Assembly: GCA_016946835.1 (NCBI GenBank)
Contig: JACVTC010000288.1
Location: forward strand, 1-59,164
Direction of reading: 5' to 3'
Source of the DNA: Neocallimastix lanati (nom. inval.)
Lineage: Eukaryota > Neocallimastigomycota > Neocallimastigomycetes > Neocallimastigales > Neocallimastigaceae
DNA length: 59,164 nt
Position numbers and translations under genes: made by a program. Of this stretch, positions 9,812 to 21,233 are shown in pieces. Each line of letters starts with the position of its first letter. The first letter of the stretch is position 1. The notes under the pieces were generated by a model. That model had not been told where the DNA came from. It did no database searches and saw only the letters and a list, made by a program, of their open reading frames with translations.

Positions 9812-12466
9812 TTGGGAAAATCAAAGTTATTCCCACATAAAATAAATTTATTACCTGGGTCAAGACCCATAAAACAAAGAGCCTATCGATTAACCAAAAA
9901 TCAAACCATAGCTTTAAAGAAAATATTGAAGAAACTAATTAGAGACTGGCTTATCGAACCATCCTCTTCCCAATGGTCTTCACCTATTGTTTTAGTCCCA
10001 AAAAAGAATAAAGATTGGAGGCTATGTGTAGATTATCGGAAATTAAATGATTTAACTATAAAAGATTCGTATGCTTTACCTCTTATTGACGATATTCTAT
10101 CATTAGCTGGTGATAACATAAAAATTCTATCCACTATTGATTTGTACTCTGGATATCACCAGATTCCCATGGATACAGCCGATAAGGATAAAACCGCTTT
10201 TACAACTATGTTTGGCAACTACAACTTCCGTGTAATGCCCTTTGGACTTTGCAATGCCCCCGCCACTTTTCAAAGAGAGATGAATCGTATCTTCTTCGAT
10301 TTAATAGGAGACTGCATGTTCGTGTATATTGATGATCTAATTATATTTTCAAAGTCTTTAGATGAACATATTTGTCACTTACATAAGGTATTTACAATTT
10401 TACAAGAAAATGAATTAAAAATAAATTTAGAAAAATGTTCTTTCTTTAAAACTGAAGTCAAAATCTTAGGGCATTTGCTTTCGACAAAAGGATTATCTCC
10501 TTTAAATGACAAGGTAAAGGTTATATCACAATGGCTACCTCCGAAGAATTTGAAACAGGTAAGGTCGTTTTTAGGAGCAGTTTCGTATTATAGAAAATTT
10601 ATTAAAAATTTCGCCATGATTGCAAAGCCTTTATATCAACTATTGAAGAAAGACGCACCTTTTTGTTGGACTGAAGATTGCACTAATTCATTTCATTTAT
10701 TAAAGAATAAGCTAATTGAAGCACCTATTTTAACAGCTCCTAATTATTCAAAACCGTTTATTATTAGAACTGACGCTTCTCGTGATGGTCTAGGAGGTGT
10801 ATTGTTACAAAAGAACCAAGATGGTATAGAAGTCCCAATTTACTTTGAAAGTCGTACCTTATCCAACTCAGAACTTAACTATAGCATAACAGACCTTGAA
10901 GGAAAAGCAGTTTATCACTGTGTTCAAAAGTTTAAACCATATATTTCTGGAAGCCCGTTTAATACAATGGTTTATACTGATCATAAACCACTTGTATATA
11001 TATTTGCTAAGAGAGAACCAACCAACAGCCGTCACTTGAAATGGATTACTGAACTCAGTATTTTAAATGTTCAAGTAGCATATGAAGAAGGCAAAAATAA
11101 TTTTGTTGCTGATGCACTATCAAGAATGGTAGCAGTTAATAATGATGATAATAATAATATTAATAATAATGATTTAATTATGAATAATATTTCTTCTTAC
11201 AAACCTGCTTCGGATCAACCTGTAGAAACTATTAATATAATTACTACTAATAATAATTTACCTTCTAATGTTGTTGCGGATTCGGACTCTGATACTATTA
11301 ACACATATATGAGAGAATTTATTAAAAAGAAAATTATTAATATAAATGGTATTGAGTATTATAAACAAGGTGGAAAGCTCAGAAGGATTATTAAAGATAA
11401 AACTGAACAAATAAAACTTATTAATGCAGCACATAACATAGGACATGAAGGAATTTATAAGACTTATTATCGTTTAATGAGAGACTATTACTGGATGAAC
11501 ATGAAACAAGATATAACTAACTTCATTAAATGTTGTCATAAGTGTCAAACTTGTCGACGACAACCACTTAACCACTACACTGAAAATATTGCGACACCAC
11601 CAGGATATCCATTCTCCAGAGTTGGATTAGATCTGGTTGGGCCCCTTCCTCTCACCAAAAACGGAAATAAATATATAATTGTACTTGTAGACTATTTTAC
11701 AAAGTGGACTGAAGCTGAGCCACTTAAATCTACTGAATCCGAAGACGTTATTAGGTTTTTAAAGTCGGTGTTCTCGCGTCATGGAATTCCTGAAGTTTTG
11801 GTTACGGATAATGGTCCACAATTCGTATCGGATAGGACAAAAGCATTTTTGGATTTGCATGATGTATATGTGCAATACATTGCAACATATCATCCTGCCT
11901 CAAACGGGGAGGTGGAAAACCGCAACCGTGAGATCTGTAAATACCTTAGACTACTGGGTGAGAACGATAAACAATGGGATGAAACACTATATAGCGCGTT
12001 ATGGGCACTAAGAACGAGCAAAAGCGAAGTTACGAAACACAGTAGTTTCGAATTATTGTATGGCCGTAGAGATCTTCAGCCTTTTGAATTATCTTTGAAT
12101 ATAGACCGGAGAAACGAATTCGAAAACGAAGAAGAATATATATTAAGGAAGTTCATTACCCATGATAGATGGATCCGGGAAGCTATTAGAAACATTGAGA
12201 CCGCGAATAAACTTTGGATGGACAGAAGAAAACAAATTAGACGTTTAAAGAGCAATTATAAACCTGGTGACTTGGTACTAGTGAAGGTGTTTAACAGAAG
12301 AAAACTCGACCCATTCTTTACAGGTCCTTTGAAGATTATAAAACAAGAATTAAACACTGTATCCGTTTGTGACCCAATTACAGGAGAAGTTGCTGATAGA
12401 AACATCCATTTGAAGAACATTATTCCATACTTCACGGAAATAAATATAGAAGATGATGAAGAATAA
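9812..12466 (+). CDS. pol: Ty3/gypsy pol fragment (RT, RNase H, integrase)
   Basis: An 884-codon frame encoding reverse transcriptase, RNase H and integrase. It has no ATG at its start: codons are open back into the LTR junction, and the first residues (TDELGKSKLFPHKI) correspond to the linker between protease and RT of the related element at 31055-34871. RT motifs are LCVDYRKLND, MPFGLCNAP and the catalytic VYIDD. RNase H shows RTDASRDGLGG, LEGKAV and YTDHKPL. Integrase has an HHCC finger (HNIGHEG ... CHKC), LDLVGP, TDNGPQF and HPASNGEVENRNRE (D,D-35-E), and a C-terminal GPY/F module (FFTGPLKI). No chromodomain. Otherwise undamaged, but gag, protease and a start codon are absent, so it is probably non-autonomous. 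Confidence 0.9.
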   Translation: MGKSKLFPHKINLLPGSRPIKQRAYRLTKNQTIALKKILKKLIRDWLIEPSSSQWSSPIVLVPKKNKDWRLCVDYRKLNDLTIKDSYALPLIDDILSLAGDNIKILSTIDLYSGYHQIPMDTADKDKTAFTTMFGNYNFRVMPFGLCNAPATFQREMNRIFFDLIGDCMFVYIDDLIIFSKSLDEHICHLHKVFTILQENELKINLEKCSFFKTEVKILGHLLSTKGLSPLNDKVKVISQWLPPKNLKQVRSFLGAVSYYRKFIKNFAMIAKPLYQLLKKDAPFCWTEDCTNSFHLLKNKLIEAPILTAPNYSKPFIIRTDASRDGLGGVLLQKNQDGIEVPIYFESRTLSNSELNYSITDLEGKAVYHCVQKFKPYISGSPFNTMVYTDHKPLVYIFAKREPTNSRHLKWITELSILNVQVAYEEGKNNFVADALSRMVAVNNDDNNNINNNDLIMNNISSYKPASDQPVETINIITTNNNLPSNVVADSDSDTINTYMREFIKKKIININGIEYYKQGGKLRRIIKDKTEQIKLINAAHNIGHEGIYKTYYRLMRDYYWMNMKQDITNFIKCCHKCQTCRRQPLNHYTENIATPPGYPFSRVGLDLVGPLPLTKNGNKYIIVLVDYFTKWTEAEPLKSTESEDVIRFLKSVFSRHGIPEVLVTDNGPQFVSDRTKAFLDLHDVYVQYIATYHPASNGEVENRNREICKYLRLLGENDKQWDETLYSALWALRTSKSEVTKHSSFELLYGRRDLQPFELSLNIDRRNEFENEEEYILRKFITHDRWIREAIRNIETANKLWMDRRKQIRRLKSNYKPGDLVLVKVFNRRKLDPFFTGPLKIIKQELNTVSVCDPITGEVADRNIHLKNIIPYFTEINIEDDEE

Positions 12467-12520
12467 AATATATAACGTATAAATATATATATATATTTTA
12501 TATATCATTATTAATTAATT

Positions 12521-12608
<88 letters not shown>

Positions 12609-12628
12609 ATAATAATAATAATAATAAT

Positions 12629-12668
<40 letters not shown>

Positions 12669-13519
12669 GTAAATTGAATAGTAATAATCAATAATAGGAT
12701 AGTATATATATAAATAAACAACAGTAATCATATACAATAAATAATAAAAATATTTAATGAATAAATAAGTATATAATAGTATAATAAATAAATAAATAAA
12801 TAGTATAATAACATATAGGATAATAGTAATAAGATATAAGAAAGGATAATATATATAATAGAACAAAATATATAAAACAATATATATAATAGATAATAAA
12901 ATAAATGATATATAGTATAAACAAATTTATATAGGACTTAGGTAATATAATAAGAGATAGATAATAAAATAAATGATATATAGTATAAACAAATTTATAT
13001 AGGACTTAGGTAATATAATATGAGATAGATAATAAAATAAATGATATATAGTATAATAGTATAATATAATTTATTACGACACTTTATGAATAACAAAGAT
13101 ATAATATATATACATAGAAAAATAATTTAAAAATAATTTATTTTGGAAAATAAATAATATCATAATAATAATGATAAATAATATTATTAATATTAATAAT
13201 TGAGAAGATATATATATACTTAACACTCTAATAATAGTTAAACCACAATACAAGATTCAATTATTTTCTTTTATTATTATTTATATATTTTATTTTAAAT
13301 GACAACGCAAATAAATCACATTATGAATGACACGTTAAGATATAAACAATATACATAAGAAAATTATAAATACATCTATATAAATATTTAGAATAATAAT
13401 AAATTAATAATTCAATTTTAAATTTCAAAATTTAAATTTCAAAATCTCATTTCAATTTCAATTTCAAAGTTAAGTTAAAATTATTCAATATATATAACAA
13501 AAATAAAATAATGACTTAC

Positions 13520-13579
<60 letters not shown>

Positions 13580-13607
13580 TTTATATTTTGTAAACCAGTA
13601 TAAATTT

Positions 13608-13663
<56 letters not shown>

Positions 13664-13774
13664 TTATATATCTTATAAATCATTATAAATTTAAAAAAAA
13701 AAAAAAAAAAAAAAATTATATAAATTGTATCTAAATACCCAAGTAATAGACTTCAAGGGACGAAGTCAAGACTA
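12467..13774 (+). other. 3' untranslated region of the chimeric element
   Basis: No gene. Poly-A tracts lie at about 12525-12606, 12633-12663, 13520-13576, 13611-13659 and 13693-13715. Short hairpins are plausible, but the composition makes them uninformative. Confidence 0.7.
12891..13060 (+). repeat. 68-bp tandem repeat, about 2.5 copies
   Basis: AGATAATAAAATAAATGATA begins at 12891, 12959 and 13027, an exact 68-bp spacing. The units are nearly identical, and the third is truncated. It lies in the 3' untranslated region of the retroelement. Confidence 0.9.
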
Positions 13775-13787
13775 AGTGGGGGCGTTT
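13775..13787 (+). promoter_or_regulatory. Polypurine-tract-like motif (plus-strand primer site)
   Basis: AAGTGGGGGCGTTT directly precedes the family-B LTR start TGATACAATAC. The same position in the element at 30216-38336 carries GTCGGGGCATCT before TGATAAG. A conserved GGGGC(G/A)T(T/C)T/TGATA junction fits the plus-strand priming site of both elements. Confidence 0.65.
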
Positions 13788-14395
13788 TGATACAATACAG
13801 CTAGAAATACGCAAAAAAATTAACAAAGAGAAAATCTTATAATAATATAGTGAAAAATAATTACAATATATAATATACTAAATCATTATATAAATAGATT
13901 AAAAATTAATTAGACAGCCAATAATATTCAAGATAAAATTAATTAATAAATTTAAAAGAAGAGAATGAAATAAAAGTTAAAGAGAGAGTTTTTCTTGTTG
14001 TTTTAAAAATTCTAATTGAGTAAAATAATAGTTTTAGAGAACTTATAGTTTAGTTTAAATAATTAAGTAATTACTTATAGTTAAAGGATAAGAGTTGAAT
14101 CCTACAATTATAAGTAAAATTATTATTAAGATATTAATATAAATTGAATTATTAGAAATAGTTAATAATTATTATATTCAGAGGAATTTAAAATATAATT
14201 GTAATAATTTATGTAAAATTAAATAAATAAATAAAAACAAGATTTAAAAGGAAATAAATAAATTTTATTATTTGTGTAAATTATTATTTATTATCTTTGA
14301 GTTGGAATATATTATTTTATAAATTCCCTATTTGCTCGACCTCGTTATAATTAAATAAATAAAAATTTTGATACTTTATTACTTATATTGTATCA
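13788..14395 (+). mobile_element. Complete LTR, family B (3' LTR)
   Basis: This 608-bp LTR has inverted ends TGATACAATA ... TATTGTATCA. Its 3' portion (GAATATATTATT, AATTCCCTA, AAATAAATAAA) resembles family A, so the two families are related. CAAT follows, then LTR A2. Confidence 0.85.
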
Positions 14396-14399
14396 CAAT

Positions 14400-15057
14400 T
14401 GATACGATACCACTATAAAAATAAGATTTAGGTAAGAAATTTAGGTTAGAAATATTGTATAAATATTATTGGTTATAATAATTAAAATAATTTATATATA
14501 GTTAATTCAAATAATTATTTTTAAAAGCATGGTTAATTCTTTTGTCATAATTAAAATAGATAAATTATATTATTAATGATTCTATTATTATGATAATAAA
14601 TTAATTCATCATTATTATTAATAAGTTTTATTTTATATTTTAAATATTATTTTGAGAATTATATAGTTTTAGGAATTATATTATAAATATTGATAATTAT
14701 ATTTTATTCAGGAAATATATTTTAAATATTAATAGTTAAATATATTTAATAATGAAATTGTATTTTTAAATAAAGTTATTAGGAAATTAATAGTTAAAGA
14801 GATATGTTTAATAAAAATATAATATTAATTAATTATTTTAACAATTATATAAAATTAAGAGAATGTAATAATAAATTATTATGTATGTAAAAATAAAATT
14901 ATAAAAATAAATAAAGAACAAAAAATTATTATAAAACATTATTATTATAAATTATTTTCTTATATTTATTAGAATATATTATTGTGTCATAATTCCCTAG
15001 AGAAACGACCAAATAAATAAATAACTAGATATGGAATATTTTAAATGTTCTGTATCA
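14400..15057 (+). mobile_element. Solo LTR, family A (A2)
   Basis: A 658-bp LTR, TGATACGATACC ... TTCTGTATCA. The first 220 bp equal the fragment at 9568. TATAAAAATA near the start; a GAATATATTATTGTGTCATAATTCCC block near the end, shared with A3 and B. No internal region follows, so it is a solo LTR. Confidence 0.8.
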
Positions 15058-15060
15058 TAT

Positions 15061-15628
15061 TGATAAAGAATGAAAATTAAAAATTAAAAATAATTATAAA
15101 ACGGAATTTAAAAATAATAAATAATTAAATTATAATAAAGTAATTAATTTTTAGATTATAAACATTTAAATTATAAAAATATTAAATATTTAAATAATAC
15201 ACAATTAATAATAATTAGATTAAAATAATATAAAATAAACAATAATTGTTTATTTAATTGTTTATTATTAATAGTTAATTTATTATTTATAAACAGAGTA
15301 TAAATATAAAAATTAATATAAATAGAAATAAAAATTAATAGTTTTAAAAATTGTTCCTAATTAGCCATTATAAAAATTAGATAATATTAATAATAATATT
15401 TTAAAATGATTATTTTTAATAAATGATAATTTTAATAAAACAAATTGTATTAATGAATCAATAACTAATTGATTTAATTATTTTAAGTAACTTAATAAAA
15501 TATTAAAATAAAATTAAAATTACTTTTATCTTTTTTTTATTAACTAGTATATCTAGTTATATTTGAACATGAGAATAAAGACTTTTAGTAAGAAATTACT
15601 AAATTAACTTTATTTTCAATCTGTTTCA
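15061..15628. mobile_element. Probable solo LTR, family F
   Basis: TGATAAAGAATG ... ATCTGTTTCA, 568 bp, fits exactly between two other LTR-like segments with 3-bp gaps (TAT on the left, ATA on the right). No coding capacity. The borders are inferred from TG...CA and from the neighbours. A short inverted repeat (GACTTTTAGTAAG / TTACTAAATTAAC) is present. Confidence 0.5.
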
Positions 15629-15631
15629 ATA

Positions 15632-16194
15632 TGATAAATAATGAAATTTATAAATATAAATTTCATATTATATTAAAAAAAATATATATATATATATAAT
15701 TAATATCACGGTACAAATTTTATAAAGTTTAATAATAAACAATTAATAAATTAATAAAAATAAAAATATATTAAATAATATTTTAATAATAAAAAAAATA
15801 AAATAAACAATAAACAGAAATAATAATTTTTAAAATATTATTAATTGTAAATACTTATAACATGTAAACAAATTTTAAAATGTATAATTTATTAAATTAA
15901 TATAAATAGTTCTTAATTTTATTTATTTTAATAATCAGGTTTTTATATAGTTTTTACTCATTTTAATCAAAAACTAAATATTAATAATAATATTAAATAA
16001 TTAAAATAATAATTTAAATAATAAAATTAAAAGATGTATATAAAATAATTTATAAAATAAATAAAATATATATTAATAAAACATATTTTTAAAATCTTAA
16101 TCACAAAAACAACTTTTTTTAAATTTAATTATTGATATTGGTTATGTCACTTTCTGAGTCTATTCAGAATTAAGATATAAACCATAAAATATCA
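15632..16194. mobile_element. Probable solo LTR, family X
   Basis: TGATAAATAATGAAATT ... AAATATCA, 563 bp, separated by AATA from the next LTR. The start resembles the segment at 17594 (TGATAAATAAC). No coding capacity. Borders are inferred. Confidence 0.45.
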
Positions 16195-16198
16195 AATA

Positions 16199-17589
16199 TG
16201 ATACGGGGTGTCACTAAATACCTTGTATTTCCTATTAAATACTCTTAATAATAATAAAATAAAATTATTATTAAATATTCTTATTAAAATCTTTTATTAA
16301 TATCAAATATAATAAAAATTATTATTAAATATCCTTATAAATTTCTTTTATTAATATTAAATATAATAAAAATTATTATTAAATATTCTTATAAATTTCT
16401 TTTATTAATATTAAATATAATAAAAATTATTATTAAATATTCTTATAAATTTCTTTTATTAATATTAAATATAATAAAAATTATTATTAAATATTCTTAT
16501 TAAAATCTTTTATAATAAAAATTATTATTAAATATTCTTATAAAATTCTTTTATTAATATTAAATATAATAAAAATTATTATTAAATATTCTTATAAAAT
16601 TCTTTTATTAATATTAAATATAATAAAAATTATTATTAAATATTCTTATTAAAATCTTTTATTAATATCAAATATAATAAAAATTATTATTAAATATTCT
16701 TATTAAAATCTTTTATTAATATCAAATATAATAAAAATTATTAAATATTCTAATAAAAGCCTTTTATAATAAAAATTATTATTAAATATTCTTATAAATT
16801 TTAAATTTCTTTTATTAATATTAAATATAATAAAAATTATTATTAAATATTCTAATAAAAATATTTTATTAATATTAAATATAATAAAAATTATTACTAA
16901 ATATTCTTATTAAAAATTATATAATATTTAAATCATTACTAATTCTTATTTTTATATTAAGAATAATAAAAACCTATTTCAATAAATATTTGATGTAAAA
17001 TACAGAATTATAAGTTTCTGTATAATATTTTCTAAAACCTTTGAAATAAACTAAAAATAAAACAAAAAATTAAAAATAAATTAAATCTTTATTAAAATAA
17101 AAATGAACTAAAATACAGAAGAATTCCAATAATAAAAATGAACTAAAATACAGAAAATATCAATTCTGTATAATTCTCTCTCTGAATAACAATATCAAGA
17201 AGAAGCTACCGCCCGAAATGCCCTTCGTGATACAAGCTCCAAATTAATTTTTTATATTTTAATTTAATAAATGTTATTTTTTTTTTTAAAAAATAATTTA
17301 AAATAATAGTTAAAAATTAAAATAAAATAGTTATAATAGTTTTTTTTTTATAAAGAATATATTAATAATAAATAAAATGTATTAAAATAAATGTATAAAA
17401 AGAAGAATAAATTTCTTTCTTTTTAATACTTGGGAACAAATAATTTTAATTTTAAATTTAAATAAAGAATATTTTAAAATTTAATTTTTTTTTTTTTTTC
17501 TTGTTTCCAAACTTATTTTTATAGTTATGTGTTAATATTTATTTTTTTTTGTTTTGAATATCTTAGTGTTTCAATCCCAGCCCGTATCA
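16199..17589. mobile_element. Solo LTR, family C (C1)
   Basis: A 1391-bp LTR with clear inverted ends TGATACGGG ... CCCGTATCA. A second copy (C2) lies at 19630-20761. Both share GGTGTCACTAAATACC at the start, CTCTCTCTGAA.AACAATATC and GAAGCTACCGCCCG in the middle, and TGTTTCAA.CCCAGCCC at the end. C1 is longer mainly because its internal minisatellite has more units. Orientation not determined. Confidence 0.85.
16245..16920. repeat. 54-bp minisatellite inside LTR C1
   Basis: Units of about 54 bp, roughly twelve including truncated ones: ATTAAATATAATAAAAATT ATTATTAAATATTCTTATAA followed by ATTTCTTTTATTAAT. The same array in C2 (about 19690-20095) has fewer units, so the LTR length differs by slippage or unequal exchange. 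Confidence 0.85.
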
Positions 17590-17593
17590 AAGA

Positions 17594-18627
17594 TGATAAA
17601 TAACAAAATTATTAAATTAAAATAAATAATAAAAAACAAATTCTTGTCTAACTTAACCCAAAAATTAATCCATTCTAAAAAAAATTAAATCCATATTTAA
17701 GAAAAATTAATTAAATAAAAATAATTAAAATAAAATAATAATAAATTAATTAATCATTAATAAATTTAATTAAAAACTAAAATAAATTAATAAATGATAT
17801 TTTTCTAAAACTCCAAATAAACAAAATAATAAACAAATTTAATAAATTATAAATAACAAATAAACAAACTTATAAACATCGCAAAATTAAAATTAAATAG
17901 TTAAATAATTTTTTAAGTTACTTTTATTTAAAATAATGATTATTTTATTTATTTTATAACTCAACTTTTATAAACAAATTGTAATTAAAATAACATTTTA
18001 AAACTCATCTTTATCAACATTTTAATTGTAAATATTGTTTAATTTAATAATAAATTATTCTTTATTTCTCTTTTATTAATTTTATTATTTTTAATGTAAA
18101 TAGTTTAAAATCAAAGAAAAATATAAAAACATGTAAATATTTCTTATAAATTATTCTTTATTATTAATTAGTTAATAAATTATTATAAATATTTTATTAG
18201 TTTTAATAATCAAAAAGTATGATTATTAATTATTTAATAAATTATTATAGATATTTTATTAGTTTTTAATAATCAATTTTTATGATTATTAATTATTTTT
18301 GATAAATTATTATATATTTTATTAGTTATTAATAATCAATTTTATTATTAAAATTTAAAATAAATTAGTATAAATAATAAATATTTCATTTTATTATTTT
18401 ATTAGTTTTAACAATTATTTTATTAATTTAAACAAAATTAATTATTAAATAAATAAAGATTAATATTAAAATAAAAATAAATTTTTTTAATAAAACATTT
18501 TTGTGTTTAATAATAAAACATATTTATTTTTTTTAAATTTCTTAAATCAATTTTATTCAGTATTTATCCTTTTATTCACTTCTACAAAATTTAATTTTTG
18601 TAGATTAAGAATATTAGGTATAAATCA
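17594..18627. mobile_element. Probable LTR or LTR debris, family X-like
   Basis: It starts TGATAAATAAC right after C1 plus AAGA, and ends around AAATCA before AAAGAT and the next LTR. It is AT-rich with no reading frame. It holds near-duplicate segments at about 18160-18350 (GATTATTAATTATTT, then ATAAATTATTATA). The left border is convincing, the right border weak. Confidence 0.4.
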
Positions 18628-18837
18628 AAAGATTGTGTAAGAATCTATAATTATTTGTTAGCAAATAATTATATTTTCTTAGTTAAGTTATTATAACTAT
18701 AACTTTATTTAATTACATATAATATTTATTAAATTTATTTAATTTAATTTTAAATATTCATTAATTTAACAAAATTTATTTAATTAATTTTAAATAATAT
18801 ATTTACAATATGCTAAATTCTCTACTGTAACTAATGT

Positions 18838-19022
18838 ATTTTGTATTGTATTTTATTCTGTATTTTATAATGTATTCTGTATTTTATAATGTATTCTGTA
18901 TTTTATAATGTATTCTGTATTTTATAATGTATTCTGTATTTTATAATGTATTCTGTATTTTATAATGTATTCTGTATTTTATGATGTATTCTGTATTTTA
19001 TAATGTATTCTGTATTTTATTA
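18838..19022 (+). repeat. 19-bp tandem repeat in LTR D1, about 9 copies
   Basis: TCTGTATTTTATAATGTAT is repeated at 19-bp spacing. The inverted sister LTR D2 has only about three degenerate units (about 23585-23655), so copy number varies between LTR copies. Confidence 0.9.
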
Positions 19023-19308
19023 ACTATTTAATTTTATATTTTTAATATAAGGATAAATTATATGATCGAAATATCTTTTATTATTTTATTCTTTTATTTT
19101 CGATCATTAGATTGGAAAATCGGTTAATTAAGATTTTTTCCAATTACTTTTTAGAAGTAATCGGTTTTACTTAATTAATGCGATGATCGATATGGATAGA
19201 ATATCGATCGAAAACTTATCTAGGTTTTTCTATCTAATCTTTTCCTAGATAAGAGATTTGTTAAGATTAGAAAACCCTTTCTTATTTAACCTTATTTTCA
19301 TAAAAAAA

Positions 19309-19348
19309 TATAAATAAGGCTCTTGAGTTCTCTTTGAGAAATCAAGAG
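19309..19348 (+). promoter_or_regulatory. LTR TATA box and start-site hairpin (D1)
   Basis: TATAAATA (19309-19316) is followed by CTCTTGA (19320-19326) and TCAAGAG (19342-19348), with inner TTCTC/GAGAA pairing. This hairpin would lie at the 5' end of the LTR transcript. The same box-plus-hairpin layout recurs at 23219-23258, 24277-24315 and 29745-29784 on the other strand. Confidence 0.55.
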
Positions 19349-19629
19349 TTATTATTATAAAAAACATAGTTATAATAGTAACAATTTTATATTTTTAACT
19401 TTAATAAATTAATAAAAATATTTTATTCAAAAACATATTTTTAAAATCAATTTATACAAACAATTCTTCTCTTACTTTTTGTGTTATTATTATAATTAAT
19501 TTTATAATAAACTCTACTCTAAAGGTAAAAAAATTTATTTTATTTTATTTTCTCTACTTAATGAATTAGTCGTTAAGTTGTAGTTAATAATTCTATTTTG
19601 AGTTAGTTCTTAATAGAATTATTACAGAT

Positions 19630-20761
19630 TGATACGGGGTGTCACTAAATACCTTGTATTTCCTATTAAATACTCTTAATAATAATAAAATAAAATTATT
19701 ATTAAACATTCTTATTAAAATCTTTTATTAATATCAAATATAATAAAAATTATTATTAAATATTCTTATAAATTTCTTTTATTAATATTAAATATAATAA
19801 AAATTATTATTAAATATTCTTATAAATTTCCTTTATTAATATTAAATATAATAAAAATTATTAATAAATATTCTTATAAAATTCTTTTATTAATATTAAA
19901 TATAATAAAAATTATTATTAAATATTCTTATAAAAATCTTTTATTAATATCAAATATAATAAAAATTATTATTAAATATTCTTATTAAAATCTTTTATTA
20001 ATATTAAATATAATAAAAATTATTAAATATTCTAATAAAAATCTTTTATTAATATTAAATATAATAAAAATTATTATTAAATATTCTTATTAAAAATTAT
20101 ATAATATTTAAATCATTATTAATTCTTATTTTTATATTAAGAATAATAAAAACCTATTTCAATAAATATTTGATGTAAAATACAGAATTATAAGTTTCTG
20201 TATAATATTTTCTAAACCTTTGAAATAAACTAAAAATAAATCAAAAATCAAAAATAAATTAAATCTTTATTAAAAATAAAAATGAACTAAAATACAGAAT
20301 TTCAATAATAAAAAAATGATCTAAAATACAGAAAATATCAATTCTGTATAATTCTCTCTCTGAAAAACAATATCAAGAAGAAGCTACCGCCCGGAATGCC
20401 CTTCGTGATACAATCTCTAAATTAATCTTTTATATTTTAATTTAATAAATGTTATTTTTTTTTAAAAAAATAATTTAAAATAATAGTTAAAAATTAAAAT
20501 AAAATAGTTATAATAGTTTTTTTTATAAAGAATATATTAATAATAAATAAAATGTATTAAAATAAAAGTATAAAAAGAAGAATAAATTTCTTTCTTTTTA
20601 ATACTTGGAATAAATAATTTTAATTTTAAATTTAAATAAAGAATATTTTAAAATTTAATTTTTTTTTTTCTTGTTTCCAAACTTATTTTTATAGTTATGT
20701 GTTAATATTTATTTTTTTTTTTGTTTTGAATATCTTAGTGTTTCAACCCCAGCCCGTATCA
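19630..20761. mobile_element. Solo LTR, family C (C2)
   Basis: A 1132-bp copy of C1 with ends TGATACGGGG ... CCCGTATCA, flanked by GAT on the left and AGA on the right. It is nearly identical to C1 outside the 54-bp minisatellite (about 19690-20095), which has fewer units here. Confidence 0.85.
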
Positions 20762-20764
20762 AGA

Positions 20765-21230
20765 TGGATACGTGACCACTATAAAAATGGTATTTAGGTA
20801 GATTCTTTAGGTTAAAGAAGTACTTAAATATTATTGGTCAATAATAATTTTATAATAATATATATGATTTTAGAATAATAATTATTAAACGGAGAATTCT
20901 TTTATTTATAAGTTTATACTTATGATAAATTAATTCACATAAATAGCTATTTTATATTTTATTTTAGTATAGTTAAAAAGAGATATTATATATATTTGAG
21001 ATAATTAATTATAATATTTATATAAGAGAGTAATAATAATAATTTATGTAATAATTAATAATTAATAATAAATAAAGAGAACATTAAAAAGATATATTTA
21101 TTACTTTATTTTGTATTATTGTATGTGTTATTTCTATTTAATATTAGAATATATTATTTTGTCATAATTCCTTATTGTCATTGCCCATAAATAAATATTA
21201 ATTTAGATACATAAATAAAATATTGTATCA
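20765..21230 (+). mobile_element. Solo LTR, family A, diverged (A3)
   Basis: It starts TGGATACGTGACCAC with TATAAAAAT and ATTTAGGT as in A1/A2, and ends AAATATTGTATCA. It is shorter (466 bp) and clearly more diverged than A1/A2, so probably older. Plus orientation, from the match to A1. It is the last plus-oriented LTR of the stack. Confidence 0.7.
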
Positions 21231-21233
21231 AGA

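Larger units (their letters stand above)
9568..14395 (+). mobile_element. Chimeric, gag-less Ty3/gypsy element beside tRNA-Thr
   Basis: The left end is the first 220 bp of a family-A LTR (9568-9787). This is joined directly to the pro-pol linker of a Ty3/gypsy pol gene (9800-12466). A ~1.3-kb untranslated region with poly-A tracts and a 68-bp tandem repeat follows, then a polypurine-type motif and a complete family-B LTR (13788-14395). The two ends belong to different, although related, LTR families. The rest of the 5' LTR, the primer site, gag and protease are missing, so the element is defective. One large deletion between an A element and a B element would explain the structure. Confidence 0.8.
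18634..19626 (+). mobile_element. Solo LTR, family D (D1)
   Basis: It begins TG TGTAAGAATC and ends TAGAATTATTACA, about 990 bp. It is the inverted counterpart of 22938-23937 and is related to the LTRs of the element at 23941-30210. Landmarks on this strand are GATCGATATGGATAGAATATC, the hairpin CTTATCTAGG ... CCTAGATAAG, a TATAAATA box (19309) and a hairpin at the presumed transcript start. These give plus orientation. Confidence 0.75.

Noticed and set aside
12515-12866. Two minus-strand open frames rich in Phe, Ile and Tyr
   Set aside because: Generated by poly-A and AT repeats in the 3' untranslated region of the retroelement.
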